The notes beneath the pieces were generated by a model, which was given only the letters and a program-made list of their open reading frames with translations, searched no databases and had not been told where the DNA came from. Positions 1-5,684 of a DNA stretch of 8,867 bases are shown in pieces. The translations under genes were made by a program, and so were the position numbers. Location of the stretch: contig JAADFH010000044.1 of the NCBI GenBank assembly GCA_013152995.1, positions 1 to 8,867 on the forward strand, read 5' to 3'. Within the stretch, counting starts at the first letter, position 1. Each line of letters begins with the position of its first letter. Origin of the DNA: Methanobacteriota archaeon (GTDB taxonomy: Archaea; Hydrothermarchaeota; Hydrothermarchaeia; Hydrothermarchaeales; BMS3B).

Positions 1-125
1 GTGGGGGTGACGTACACCACCTTCCTGCCGGTGTAGTCCCCGTTCTCATAGGGCTTTACCACCGCATAGTTGGGATGCACCACCCTCCTGCTCTGCCTGA
101 ATGCGGTAATCCTGCCCTTCTTCAC
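1..125 (-). CDS. Probable ribosomal protein eL33 (L35Ae), N-terminal part
   Basis: The first 41 codons of a minus-strand gene that continues beyond the left edge. It starts at GTG (125-123), whose last two bases plus the next A form the stop of the upstream THEP1 gene (GTGA overlap). A good ribosome binding site, GGAGGT at 137-132, lies 6 nt before this GTG, inside the end of the THEP1 gene, which supports both the start and the reality of the gene. The product begins MKKGRITAFRQSRRVVHPN and reaches GRKVVYVTP. The basic KGRI..FR..RR opening followed by a GRKVV-W/Y-xxP segment resembles archaeal eL33/L35Ae, a small 60S/50S subunit protein of roughly 60-90 residues whose fold contains the segment GKKVVW..P. 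Only half of the protein is visible, so the family call is a resemblance judged by eye. The alternative is another short RNA-binding beta-barrel protein. Confidence 0.55.
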   Translation of the reverse strand, partial: MKKGRITAFRQSRRVVHPNYAVVKPYENGDYTGRKVVYVTP

Positions 126-655
126 ACCACCACCTCCAGGAGCTGCTTCAGCACCCGCTCTCTGTTTCTCTCATTGATAACATGCAAAACCACGTCCTCC
201 CTGCTCTTCAGCTCCCTGACAAGCGGGTGCTTAGAGCGCAGGTGTATCGTGGCGAGCACTCCGGCGGGGGAGCTGAAGGCTCTCCTCACAGCCCTCTGGA
301 AGGCTTCGCTGAGCAGCTCCATGGGTCCGATTTCGTCAATGATAACAAACCTGCGCTCCTCAACAGCTCTCTCCACCGCCCTTACCCCCACCTCATCCAG
401 CGTGCCCACATCAACCCCGTACCTGCCCAGGCGGTGCTCCGCTGGAACGCGTTCCCTGAGGCTTACATGAGCCAGCACCTCCCGCCTGCCCGTGGCTATG
501 TCCACAACCTCAAACCCCACCCTTCTTCCTGACTCCCGGAGCTCAAAGGTGAGCATTCCCCCGGCTCGTGAGCCCAGGGCTGCGGCAACGCGTGCTGCGA
601 GCGTGGTCTTCCCGCATCCCGGCTTGCCCGTGATGAGCATCCGCAACGCTTTCAT
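122..655 (-). CDS. Nucleoside-triphosphatase THEP1 family P-loop NTPase
   Basis: A 177-residue P-loop NTPase of the THEP1 (NTPase_1) family, which hydrolyses ATP, GTP and other NTPs in vitro; its cell role is poorly known. The Walker A motif GKPGCGKT is at residues 10-17, immediately after a beta strand at the N-terminus. The family-typical Walker B segment FVIIDEIGPMEL is at 103-114, and the GFEVVDI strand at 47-53 matches the THEP1 pattern of a GF/V-D-I-x-TG stretch. Length equals that of the family (about 170-190). The ATG at 655 puts the P-loop at the usual distance from the N-terminus; ATG at codon 6 is possible but would shorten the first strand. No strong SD precedes the start, and a T-rich element about 30 nt upstream (inside the palindrome at 679-694) could drive a short-leader or leaderless transcript. 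It is followed without a gap by the probable eL33 gene. Confidence 0.9.
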   Translation of the reverse strand: MKALRMLITGKPGCGKTTLAARVAAALGSRAGGMLTFELRESGRRVGFEVVDIATGRREVLAHVSLRERVPAEHRLGRYGVDVGTLDEVGVRAVERAVEERRFVIIDEIGPMELLSEAFQRAVRRAFSSPAGVLATIHLRSKHPLVRELKSREDVVLHVINERNRERVLKQLLEVVV

Positions 656-678
656 GCACTTATCTCATTTGCAATGCG

Positions 679-694
679 ACAGCTAAAAAGCTGT
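679..694. repeat. 16-nt perfect inverted repeat upstream of the THEP1 gene
   Basis: ACAGCT, four A, AGCTGT: six-base arms around an A4 centre. On the minus strand the centre reads CTTTTTAG, an AT-rich core 24-39 nt before the THEP1 start codon, the place expected for a TATA-like element serving a short leader. A symmetric sequence over a promoter core is a typical position for a dimeric repressor. It could equally be a chance palindrome; the operator role is inference. Confidence 0.4.
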
Positions 695-756
695 TCCTCA
701 TCCCATCCAAGGTGCACTATCTGCATGGTTACAGCACGCATCGCCCTTTTTCATGA

Positions 757-771
757 CGAAACCTTTTTATA
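757..771 (+). promoter_or_regulatory. Archaeal BRE/TATA promoter of the surface protein gene
   Basis: CGAAACC (757-763) followed by TTTTTATA (764-771) has the purine-rich BRE plus TATA-box arrangement recognised by archaeal TFB and TBP. Transcription would start about 25 nt downstream, near 793-797, leaving a leader of roughly 25 nt that carries GGTGAGAGG (799-807) before the ATG at 820. The 164-nt divergent gap (656-819) otherwise shows only the palindrome at 679-694. Confidence 0.6.
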
Positions 772-819
772 CTACTTCCGGCACATTAAACCTGTTTAGG
801 TGAGAGGGGTTGCGATAGG

Positions 820-2106
820 ATGAGGTGGGCTGGTAGTGCACTGGTGACGCTGGCAGTTGTAGCTCTTATATTTCTCTCGGTACCTGCGGGTGCCGTGAGG
901 GTTAGCATAACCGCGGACAAGACCTCTGTGCAGAAGGGGGGCAGCATCAGCTTCAACGTCAGCGTTGAGCTGACTTCGCCGGATCAGTACATACCCATAC
1001 AGAAGCTCTCTCTTAACCTCACGGGTACCAAGAACGTTACCTGGTACTTCCATCCTAACGGCACGTTAATCTCGGGGAGCGGGATAACCATAACTCCAGC
1101 CGGCTCTCTGGGACCTTACGGTTACGGTGAGGGCTACGGCTACGCCTACGACGATGGCAACTACTACAACTTCAGCTACGGTTACGGCTACGGTGACAAC
1201 AACACCTATGTCATGAACTACACCATAACCATAGACACCTCGCAGCTTGATGCAGGCAGCTACACCGCCGCAGCCTACGTGTACACCGGCAAGAGCATAA
1301 AGCCCTACTTCTCCTCTCCCAAGGTAAGCTTCAGCGTCAGTGCTCCGCCACCACCACCCTCCGGCGGCGGTGGAACGGGTACGGTAACCATCCCCCCGGG
1401 AACCTTCAAGGTCTACGTGGGGATAATAAAGCCGGGTGAGGTGGAGTCCTTCAACATATCCGCAGACGGTGCGATATACTTCGCGGGTCTCAAAATCAAG
1501 GCTCTGGACTGGATAGCTGGCGCCAGAATCAAGGGCAAGACGGTTACGAAGCCGGCGGACCTGCCTTCTGTCCCTGCCAAGCACGTGCTGGCGTACGTTT
1601 TCGTGGACTCCGGCATACGTGAGAACGCCGTTGACTACGTGGATATAACCTTCCGCGTGCCCAAGCGCTGGCTCAGGGAGAGGGACGCCAGCCCGGAGCA
1701 GGTGCGTCTCTACAGGTACGCCGGTGGCTGGCAGGAGCTTCCCACAGATGTTTCGGGTGAGGATGCGGTGTACGTGTACTACACCGCCAGGAGCCCAGGA
1801 TTCAGCTACTTCGCCATAGCGGCTGTGGAGGAGGCGGTTACTGCGCCCAAGCCCGTGGCAGAGGAGAAGCCGGAGGTAGTGCTCCCACCATATGCCCCTG
1901 AGGAGGAGGTAAAGCCGCCGTCAGAGGAGGCAGCACCGCCCGAGGAGGAGGTGTCGCCTGAGGCTGAGGTGCCTGCAGAGAAGCCAGAGCTTGAGCTGCC
2001 GAAGCCTGTGGTAAGGTGGGTGGTGGTGCTGATAGCGCTGGTGGTGATTCTCGCAGCCGTGGCGGTGGTGGCAGACTACTATTACTACAGGAAGCGCAGG
2101 AGATAG
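820..2106 (+). CDS. PGF-pre-PGF domain surface protein with C-terminal membrane anchor
   Basis: A 428-residue secreted protein. Residues 1-25 form a signal peptide (basic MRW start, hydrophobic 6-20, VPAGA cleavage region). Residues 26-175 are a beta-rich module resembling cell-surface Ig-like domains, containing a Tyr/Gly-rich patch at 98-127. A PPPPP-SGGGG linker (176-184) leads to a PGF-pre-PGF domain at about 188-335, recognised by ITFRVPKRWL (276-285), the EQVRLYRYAGGWQELPT stretch (293-309) and SPGFSYFAIA (325-334). A Pro/Glu-rich stalk (335-396) ends in one transmembrane helix (398-418) and a cytoplasmic tail YYYYRKRRR. Eight N-glycosylation sequons are visible (N46, N66, N72, N80, N117, N127, N133, N212). 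The family occurs on methanogen and Archaeoglobi envelopes, often near S-layer genes. The tail does not look like an archaeosortase PGF-CTERM signal, so anchoring is probably by the intact helix. The partner or ligand is unknown. Confidence 0.85.
   Translation: MRWAGSALVTLAVVALIFLSVPAGAVRVSITADKTSVQKGGSISFNVSVELTSPDQYIPIQKLSLNLTGTKNVTWYFHPNGTLISGSGITITPAGSLGPYGYGEGYGYAYDDGNYYNFSYGYGYGDNNTYVMNYTITIDTSQLDAGSYTAAAYVYTGKSIKPYFSSPKVSFSVSAPPPPPSGGGGTGTVTIPPGTFKVYVGIIKPGEVESFNISADGAIYFAGLKIKALDWIAGARIKGKTVTKPADLPSVPAKHVLAYVFVDSGIRENAVDYVDITFRVPKRWLRERDASPEQVRLYRYAGGWQELPTDVSGEDAVYVYYTARSPGFSYFAIAAVEEAVTAPKPVAEEKPEVVLPPYAPEEEVKPPSEEAAPPEEEVSPEAEVPAEKPELELPKPVVRWVVVLIALVVILAAVAVVADYYYYRKRRR
1111..1200 (+). 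repeat. Tyr/Gly-rich coding repeat inside the surface protein
   Basis: Imperfect in-frame repetition of TAC-GG(C/T) units (Tyr-Gly) encodes residues 98-127, including YGYGEGYGYAY and later SYGYGYGDNN. The two blocks are separated by an Asp/Asn segment. The repeat stays in frame and lies between predicted beta strands, as expected of a surface-exposed flexible loop. The DNA repetition could vary in length by slippage. Confidence 0.7.
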
Positions 2107-2116
2107 ACTTTCCTTT

Positions 2117-2129
2117 GTTAACCTTTTTT
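2117..2129 (+). terminator. T-rich tract after the surface protein gene, possible archaeal terminator
   Basis: The 33-nt gap between the surface protein stop (2106) and the next ATG (2140) is pyrimidine-rich and contains a run of six T at 2124-2129. U-rich tracts without a hairpin terminate archaeal RNA polymerase, so partial termination here is plausible. No stem-loop was found. Confidence 0.3.
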
Positions 2130-2139
2130 CTGCCCTCAC

Positions 2140-3402
2140 ATGGGCGCAACAATGGCAGAGAAGATACTCGCGTTGAAGTCAGGAAAGCGTGAGGTTTCTC
2201 CGGGGGAGATAGTTGAGGCGGAAGTGGACTGCGTCATGCTCAACGACGTAACCGCCCTGCCTGCGATTAAGGCTTTTGAGAAGTTCGGGGAGCGCGCAAA
2301 GCCCATACCCGAGATAACCGTGCTGGTGCAGGACCACTACGTTCCGAACAAGGACATCCCCAGTGCGGAGCAGGCAAAGGCTATGCGTGAGTTTGCACGC
2401 AGGCATGGAATAAAGTACTACTACGAGGTGGGCAGGGGCGGAATATGCCACCAGGTGCTCTTTGAAGAGGGCTTCGCCGCACCCGGCAGGGTGGTGGTGG
2501 GGGCAGACTCCCACACCTGCACCTGCGGCGCTCTCGGTGCCTTCTGCGTTGGCGTCGGCTCCACCGAGGCTGCAAGCGCCATGGTGCTCGGCAGGCTCTG
2601 GTTCAGGGTGCCCGAGACCATAAAGGTTGAGGTTAACGGCAGGCTGGGCAGGTATGTTATGGGCAAGGACGTGGTGCTCCACATGATAGGCGACATAGGC
2701 GTTGACGGAGCGCTCTACAGAGCCTTAGAGTTCCACGGCAGCACCATCCAGAGCCTCCCCCTTGCCGACAGGCTGAGCATCACCAACATGGCGGTGGAGG
2801 CGGGAGCGAAGACGGGCATGATGCCCCCGGATGATAAGGTGAGGGAGCACCTCAGGGGCAGGGTGAAGGGGAGCTACAGGGAGGTCTTCCCGGACAGGGA
2901 TGCAGAGTACGCTGAGGAGCTCAGCTACGACGCAGAAGAGATACCGCCGACCGTGGCTAAGCCCTTCCTCCCCAGCAACACCAGCCCTGCGAGCGAGCTC
3001 TCGCACATAACAATAGACCAGGCTTACTTAGGCTCATGCACCAACGGCAGAATAGAGGACCTCAGGGTTGCGGCAGAAATTCTGCGTGACAGGAAGGTGC
3101 ACGAGAGTGTGAGGATGATAGTGGTGCCCGCGAGCAGGAGAGTTTACATGCAGGCGGTTGAGGAGGGCTTGGTTGAGACATTCCTGCACGCGGGCGCTTT
3201 TGTCTCGGGACCCACCTGCGGCGCGTGCCTGGGTGGGTACATGGGAGTGCTGGGCAGAGGTGAGCGCGCAATCGCAAGCACAAACCGCAACTTTGTCGGA
3301 AGGATGGGACATGCGGAAAGCGAGGTTTACCTTGCAAACCCCGCCGTGGTAGCAGCCAGCGCCGTAACCGGGCGCATTACAGACCCTGCAGAGCTGGATT
3401 AA
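2140..3402 (+). CDS. leuC: 3-isopropylmalate dehydratase / homoaconitase large subunit
   Basis: A 420-residue aconitase-superfamily large subunit that performs the hydro-lyase step of either leucine synthesis (isopropylmalate isomerase) or 2-oxosuberate synthesis for coenzyme B (methanogen homoaconitase). The three [4Fe-4S] ligands are visible: C300 in SCTNGR and C360/C363 in GPTCGAC. Other family signatures are QDHYVP (64-69), GICHQ (101-105), GADSHTCTCGALGAF (121-135) and the TNRNFVGRMGH segment (381-391). Length matches the archaeal short form (about 415-425). The ATG at 2140 gives the standard MGxTxAEKIL opening; ATG at codon 5 is possible. Neither is preceded by an SD. The small subunit, which sets substrate choice through its YLRT-type loop, is not in the window, so leuC versus hacA cannot be decided from this gene alone. 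The gene converges on a small minus-strand ORF, overlapping by 4 nt. Confidence 0.9.
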   Translation: MGATMAEKILALKSGKREVSPGEIVEAEVDCVMLNDVTALPAIKAFEKFGERAKPIPEITVLVQDHYVPNKDIPSAEQAKAMREFARRHGIKYYYEVGRGGICHQVLFEEGFAAPGRVVVGADSHTCTCGALGAFCVGVGSTEAASAMVLGRLWFRVPETIKVEVNGRLGRYVMGKDVVLHMIGDIGVDGALYRALEFHGSTIQSLPLADRLSITNMAVEAGAKTGMMPPDDKVREHLRGRVKGSYREVFPDRDAEYAEELSYDAEEIPPTVAKPFLPSNTSPASELSHITIDQAYLGSCTNGRIEDLRVAAEILRDRKVHESVRMIVVPASRRVYMQAVEEGLVETFLHAGAFVSGPTCGACLGGYMGVLGRGERAIASTNRNFVGRMGHAESEVYLANPAVVAASAVTGRITDPAELD

Positions 3403-3506
3403 CGCTTGTCCTTCTTTCCCCCACCGATTTCGTAGCAAACCTGCTGCCCGCTTCTGCTGTAGTAGACCACCCTGTTCCCCTCAATGACAAAGGCATCAAA
3501 CCCCAT
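3399..3506 (-). CDS. Small ORF, 35 residues, unknown function
   Basis: An unrecognised 35-residue protein, MGFDAFVIEGNRVVYYSRS... ending in GGGKKDKR. Support for it being real comes from its signals: AAGGTGGTG at 3519-3511 lies 4 nt before the ATG (3506-3504), and a TATA-like TTTATA (minus strand, 3550-3545) lies about 40 nt before the start, right for a short-leader transcript. The composition is plausible for a folded fragment: alternating strands FVIEGNRVVYYS and QQVCYEI (a beta hairpin), one Cys, and a basic tail. It follows argB on the same strand after 66 nt and could also be read from that transcript. Its stop overlaps the stop of the convergent leuC-like gene. It could be a remnant of a longer gene, but no homologous continuation was seen in the flanks. 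Confidence 0.5.
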   Translation of the reverse strand: MGFDAFVIEGNRVVYYSRSGQQVCYEIGGGKKDKR

Positions 3507-3544
3507 GCGGCACCACCTTGAAAGAGTATCCCCCTGCCAGCGGG

Positions 3545-3550
3545 TATAAA
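3545..3550 (-). promoter_or_regulatory. TATA-like box before the 35-residue ORF
   Basis: On the minus strand the sequence reads AAAGTTTATACC, with an A-rich stretch (CCGAAAAACAAAG) just upstream that could act as BRE. Transcription would begin near 3520, immediately before the SD at 3519-3511. It stands between the argB stop (3573) and the small ORF, suggesting that the ORF has its own promoter. Confidence 0.4.
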
Positions 3551-3572
3551 CTTTGTTTTTCGGTGGCTGAAA

Positions 3573-4001
3573 TTAGCGCGTAATCATGGTGCCTATGCCG
3601 GAGTCGGTGAAGAGCTCAACCAGCAGCGCATGCTTCACCCTGCCATCTATTATGTGTGCGCCCTCCGTGCCTGAAAGCAATGCATGCTTGCACGCCTCCA
3701 GCTTGGGCAGCATTGAGCCCCTTGCAATCCCCCTCCTGACCAGGTCCTTTATCTGGGTAATCTTCAGCTCACGTATCAGCGAACCCTCGTCATCCAGCCT
3801 GCGCAGCACCCCCGGCACGTCGGTGAGAATCACCAGCTTCTTTGCCTTTAGCACGCCTGCAATCGCCCCCGCAACCGTGTCGGCGTTGATGTTCAGGCTC
3901 GCTCCATCCTCTGAAAGAGCTATGGGTGAGACAACTGGGATGTAGCCGTGCTCGCACAGTATCTCTATGGGCTCGGGGTTGATGCTCTCAATCTCCCCCA
4001 C
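3573..4001 (-). CDS. argB: argB fragment, C-terminal (ATP-binding) half
   Basis: The second frame, nominally from a GTG at 4001, gives 142 residues: LNINADTVAGAIAG (36-49), LVILTDVPGVL (56-66), the SMLPKLEAC segment (96-104) and HIIDGRVKHALLVELFTDSGIGTMI up to the end. These are the ATP-binding and C-terminal signatures of acetylglutamate kinase. The GTG is a Val codon inside the normal protein (GYVGEIE) and has no convincing SD, so it is unlikely to be a genuine start. Confidence 0.75.
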   Translation of the reverse strand: MGEIESINPEPIEILCEHGYIPVVSPIALSEDGASLNINADTVAGAIAGVLKAKKLVILTDVPGVLRRLDDEGSLIRELKITQIKDLVRRGIARGSMLPKLEACKHALLSGTEGAHIIDGRVKHALLVELFTDSGIGTMITR

Positions 4002-4006
4002 GTACC

Positions 4007-4450
4007 CTAGTCAACCTCCCTCTCCTCACCCGACTCAACCACCTTCACCCCCTTCCTCCTCGCCATAATCAGCCTGCCATCCTTCCCGGAAAGCCCTGCA
4101 GCCTTTGCGCCGGAGACGTTGAACAGCGACACCAGCTCGGTGTTTATCTTCCCCACCAGCACCATCTTCGCTATGTCCAGCGTCTCCTCATCAGTGTACC
4201 GCAGCCCCGCAACAAACTTCGGCTCCTTGCCGAACTTCTTCATCGCCCTGGTAATCTCGGGTCCGCCACCGTGCACCACCACGGGCTTCATGCCCACGTA
4301 GCGCAGCAGCACCGTGTCTCTGACTGTCCACAGCCTCGCCTGCTCGTCAAGCATCGCATGTCCGCCGTACTTTATCACCACGTACTCGCCGTGGAACCTC
4401 TGAATGTACGGCAGCGCCTGTGCAAGAACCTCGCCGACCTCACTGCTCAT
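4007..4450 (-). CDS. argB: argB fragment, N-terminal (acetylglutamate-binding) half
   Basis: As read without correction, this frame gives 147 residues. Visible motifs: [10 protein letters not shown] (24-33), with the catalytic Lys27 that contacts phosphate; [10 protein letters not shown] (57-66), the glycine loop; and FVAGLRYTD (79-87), whose Arg84 belongs to the acetylglutamate site. The closing [14 protein letters not shown] stretch is also family-typical. The fragment alone lacks the nucleotide-binding half and should not be active. Confidence 0.8.
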   Translation of the reverse strand: MSSEVGEVLAQALPYIQRFHGEYVVIKYGGHAMLDEQARLWTVRDTVLLRYVGMKPVVVHGGGPEITRAMKKFGKEPKFVAGLRYTDEETLDIAKMVLVGKINTELVSLFNVSGAKAAGLSGKDGRLIMARRKGVKVVESGEEREVD

Positions 4451-5684
4451 AAACTCCCCACTTCTCTATAGCCTGTCTCAGCTCCTCATGCTCCTGCGCG
4501 TACTCCTGCAGGCTCACCCCCGAGAGCACAGCCTCCAGCGCCTGGCGCATCGCCCTCGCTCCCGCTTCAGGACCCGCTGGGTGGGCGTGGATTCCGCCGC
4601 CAGCTAAGATGAGCACCTCCTTCCCCAGGTGCTTCAGGTTCGCTGGAATCTTGCCCGGATGCTGACCACCCGAGGAGACCGGAAGCGCCCGCCTGAGCCC
4701 GCCCATCTCAGCCTTCAGCACCTCCGCGTTCTCAACCACCTGCTCAATGCTCTCGTACAGCTTGCCCAGTATCGCCCCCACATGCACCTGGTCGCCTCCG
4801 GCTAAGCGTGCAAGCTTGCTCACAACCACCGTGCTGATTCCGTGCACCTCGCTCCTGGTAAAGGCGGCGAACATATCGCGGTGGCAGTGCACGGGCACGT
4901 TGACGCTCGGGTCCTCGCACACCATGCGCAGCGCCGAGAAGCCTGCGGTTATGAAGTTGACCATGAGGCAGTTCGCACCATTCTCAAGCGCTATGTCAGC
5001 GTTCTCCATCATCCTGTCAACCTCATCCGTGATGTTCACCGCATACATCGTCTTCTCGCCCTTCTCCTCATCCGCCCTGTCCAGCATCTCCATTGTCGCC
5101 GAGACCCGCTCCTCAAGCGGGGAGTACTCGGGGTTTGCGATGAGCTCGTCGTCCTTTATGAAGTCCACCCCGCCCTTGGCAGCTAAGTAGCACGCCTCTG
5201 CAAACTTCTTCGGAGGCAGCCCCACGCAGGGCTTTATTATCGTGCCTATCATCGGTCTGTCCTTTATCCCCAGAACCTTCATGCACCCCTCAATCCCGAA
5301 CTTCGGACCCTTAAAGCTCTTCAGGTAGCTTTTGGGGAACTCCAGGTCAAGCAGCTTTATGTTCAGAAACTCCCCCATCTCAAACAGGTTTCCTGCGGTT
5401 GTGGTGAGGAGCATGGGCAGGCATGCGCCGAAGTTTCCGTGCGGGAAGGCAAGCTTCAGCCTCCCCCTGTTGACCCCGTTGCTCTCGCCCAGCTTCTCAA
5501 CCTCAAGCACGCGGGCGCTGTACTTATCAATGAGCTCATCGCTCTCAAACGCCACCCTCACCCAGGTGCCCGTGCTCTGCTCCGCTGCCAGAGCCTCAGC
5601 AGCCTTCTCAAGCTCCATTCTGGTCTCTAAGTAGTAGCTCGCCAGCACGTACCTCTCCTCATCAATACTCTCAGCGAACCTCAT
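4440..5684 (-). CDS. rbcL: RuBisCO large subunit, archaeal form III-like
   Basis: A 414-residue ribulose-bisphosphate carboxylase large chain; archaeal enzymes carboxylate RuBP made from AMP or by a hexulose-phosphate route, giving two 3-phosphoglycerates. Spinach-equivalent residues seen: E60 and T65/W66 in AAEQSTGTW (E35), N123 (N99), K175 (K151), the carbamylated K201 with D203 and E204 in FIKDDE (K177, D179, E180), H292/H294/R295 in HCHR (266-269), H327 (H301), loop-6 K334 in GKL (K308), S379 in [10 protein letters not shown], and phosphate-binding GGG (362-364). Departures: K177 is Cys153, H298 is Phe272 and E336 is Tyr310. I start at ATG 5684, not at the in-frame ATG 36 nt upstream, because AGGTGG (5695-5690) lies 5 nt before it and the shorter N-terminus fits the family. 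It overlaps the Fe-S gene by 14 nt and argB by 11 nt. No small subunit is present, as usual for form III. Confidence 0.9.
   Translation of the reverse strand: MRFAESIDEERYVLASYYLETRMELEKAAEALAAEQSTGTWVRVAFESDELIDKYSARVLEVEKLGESNGVNRGRLKLAFPHGNFGACLPMLLTTTAGNLFEMGEFLNIKLLDLEFPKSYLKSFKGPKFGIEGCMKVLGIKDRPMIGTIIKPCVGLPPKKFAEACYLAAKGGVDFIKDDELIANPEYSPLEERVSATMEMLDRADEEKGEKTMYAVNITDEVDRMMENADIALENGANCLMVNFITAGFSALRMVCEDPSVNVPVHCHRDMFAAFTRSEVHGISTVVVSKLARLAGGDQVHVGAILGKLYESIEQVVENAEVLKAEMGGLRRALPVSSGGQHPGKIPANLKHLGKEVLILAGGGIHAHPAGPEAGARAMRQALEAVLSGVSLQEYAQEHEELRQAIEKWGVYEQ

Larger units (their letters stand above)
3573..4450 (-). pseudogene. argB: argB, acetylglutamate kinase, interrupted by an apparent one-base deletion
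   Basis: N-acetylglutamate kinase phosphorylates N-acetyl-L-glutamate with ATP, the second step of arginine synthesis, in the cytoplasm. Two adjacent reading frames together make a full-length enzyme of about 292 residues (family about 290). The first frame ends EEREVD-stop and the second resumes at VGEIESINPEP. The DNA at the junction (minus strand, about 4011-4001) reads GTTGACTAGGGTACGTG. Adding one C after GTTGAC gives VDLGYVGEI, which is the family sequence at that point, so one base appears to be missing near 4006-4008. No slippery heptamer is present, and every catalytic motif on both sides is intact, which favours a sequencing or assembly error, or a very recent mutation. The ATG at 4450 overlaps the rbcL end by 11 nt, implying translational coupling; GGGGAG lies 4 nt upstream. 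Confidence 0.85.

Noticed and set aside
656..819. tRNA or small RNA in the divergent gap
   Set aside because: No cloverleaf, CCA end or extended stem was found. The gap is explained by two promoters and one short palindrome.
1066..1584. Minus-strand frame of 172 codons opposite the surface protein
   Set aside because: It mirrors the Tyr/Gly repeat, giving VVVAIVVGVAVALTV-like sequence, and has no promoter or SD. The plus-strand gene has a signal peptide, domain and anchor.
4006..4008. In-frame TAG in argB read as pyrrolysine
   Set aside because: Reading through TAG continues as GTWGRLR, not acetylglutamate kinase sequence. Only a frame change restores the family sequence.
4001..4011. Programmed -1 frameshift in argB
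   Set aside because: No slippery heptamer of the X-XXY-YYZ type and no evident downstream structure. A one-base loss explains the data more simply.
4440..5684. Form IV RuBisCO-like protein
   Set aside because: The carbamylated Lys, both metal acids, the loop-6 Lys and most RuBP-binding residues are retained, which form IV proteins usually lose. The Cys, Phe and Tyr substitutions keep some doubt, recorded as a finding.
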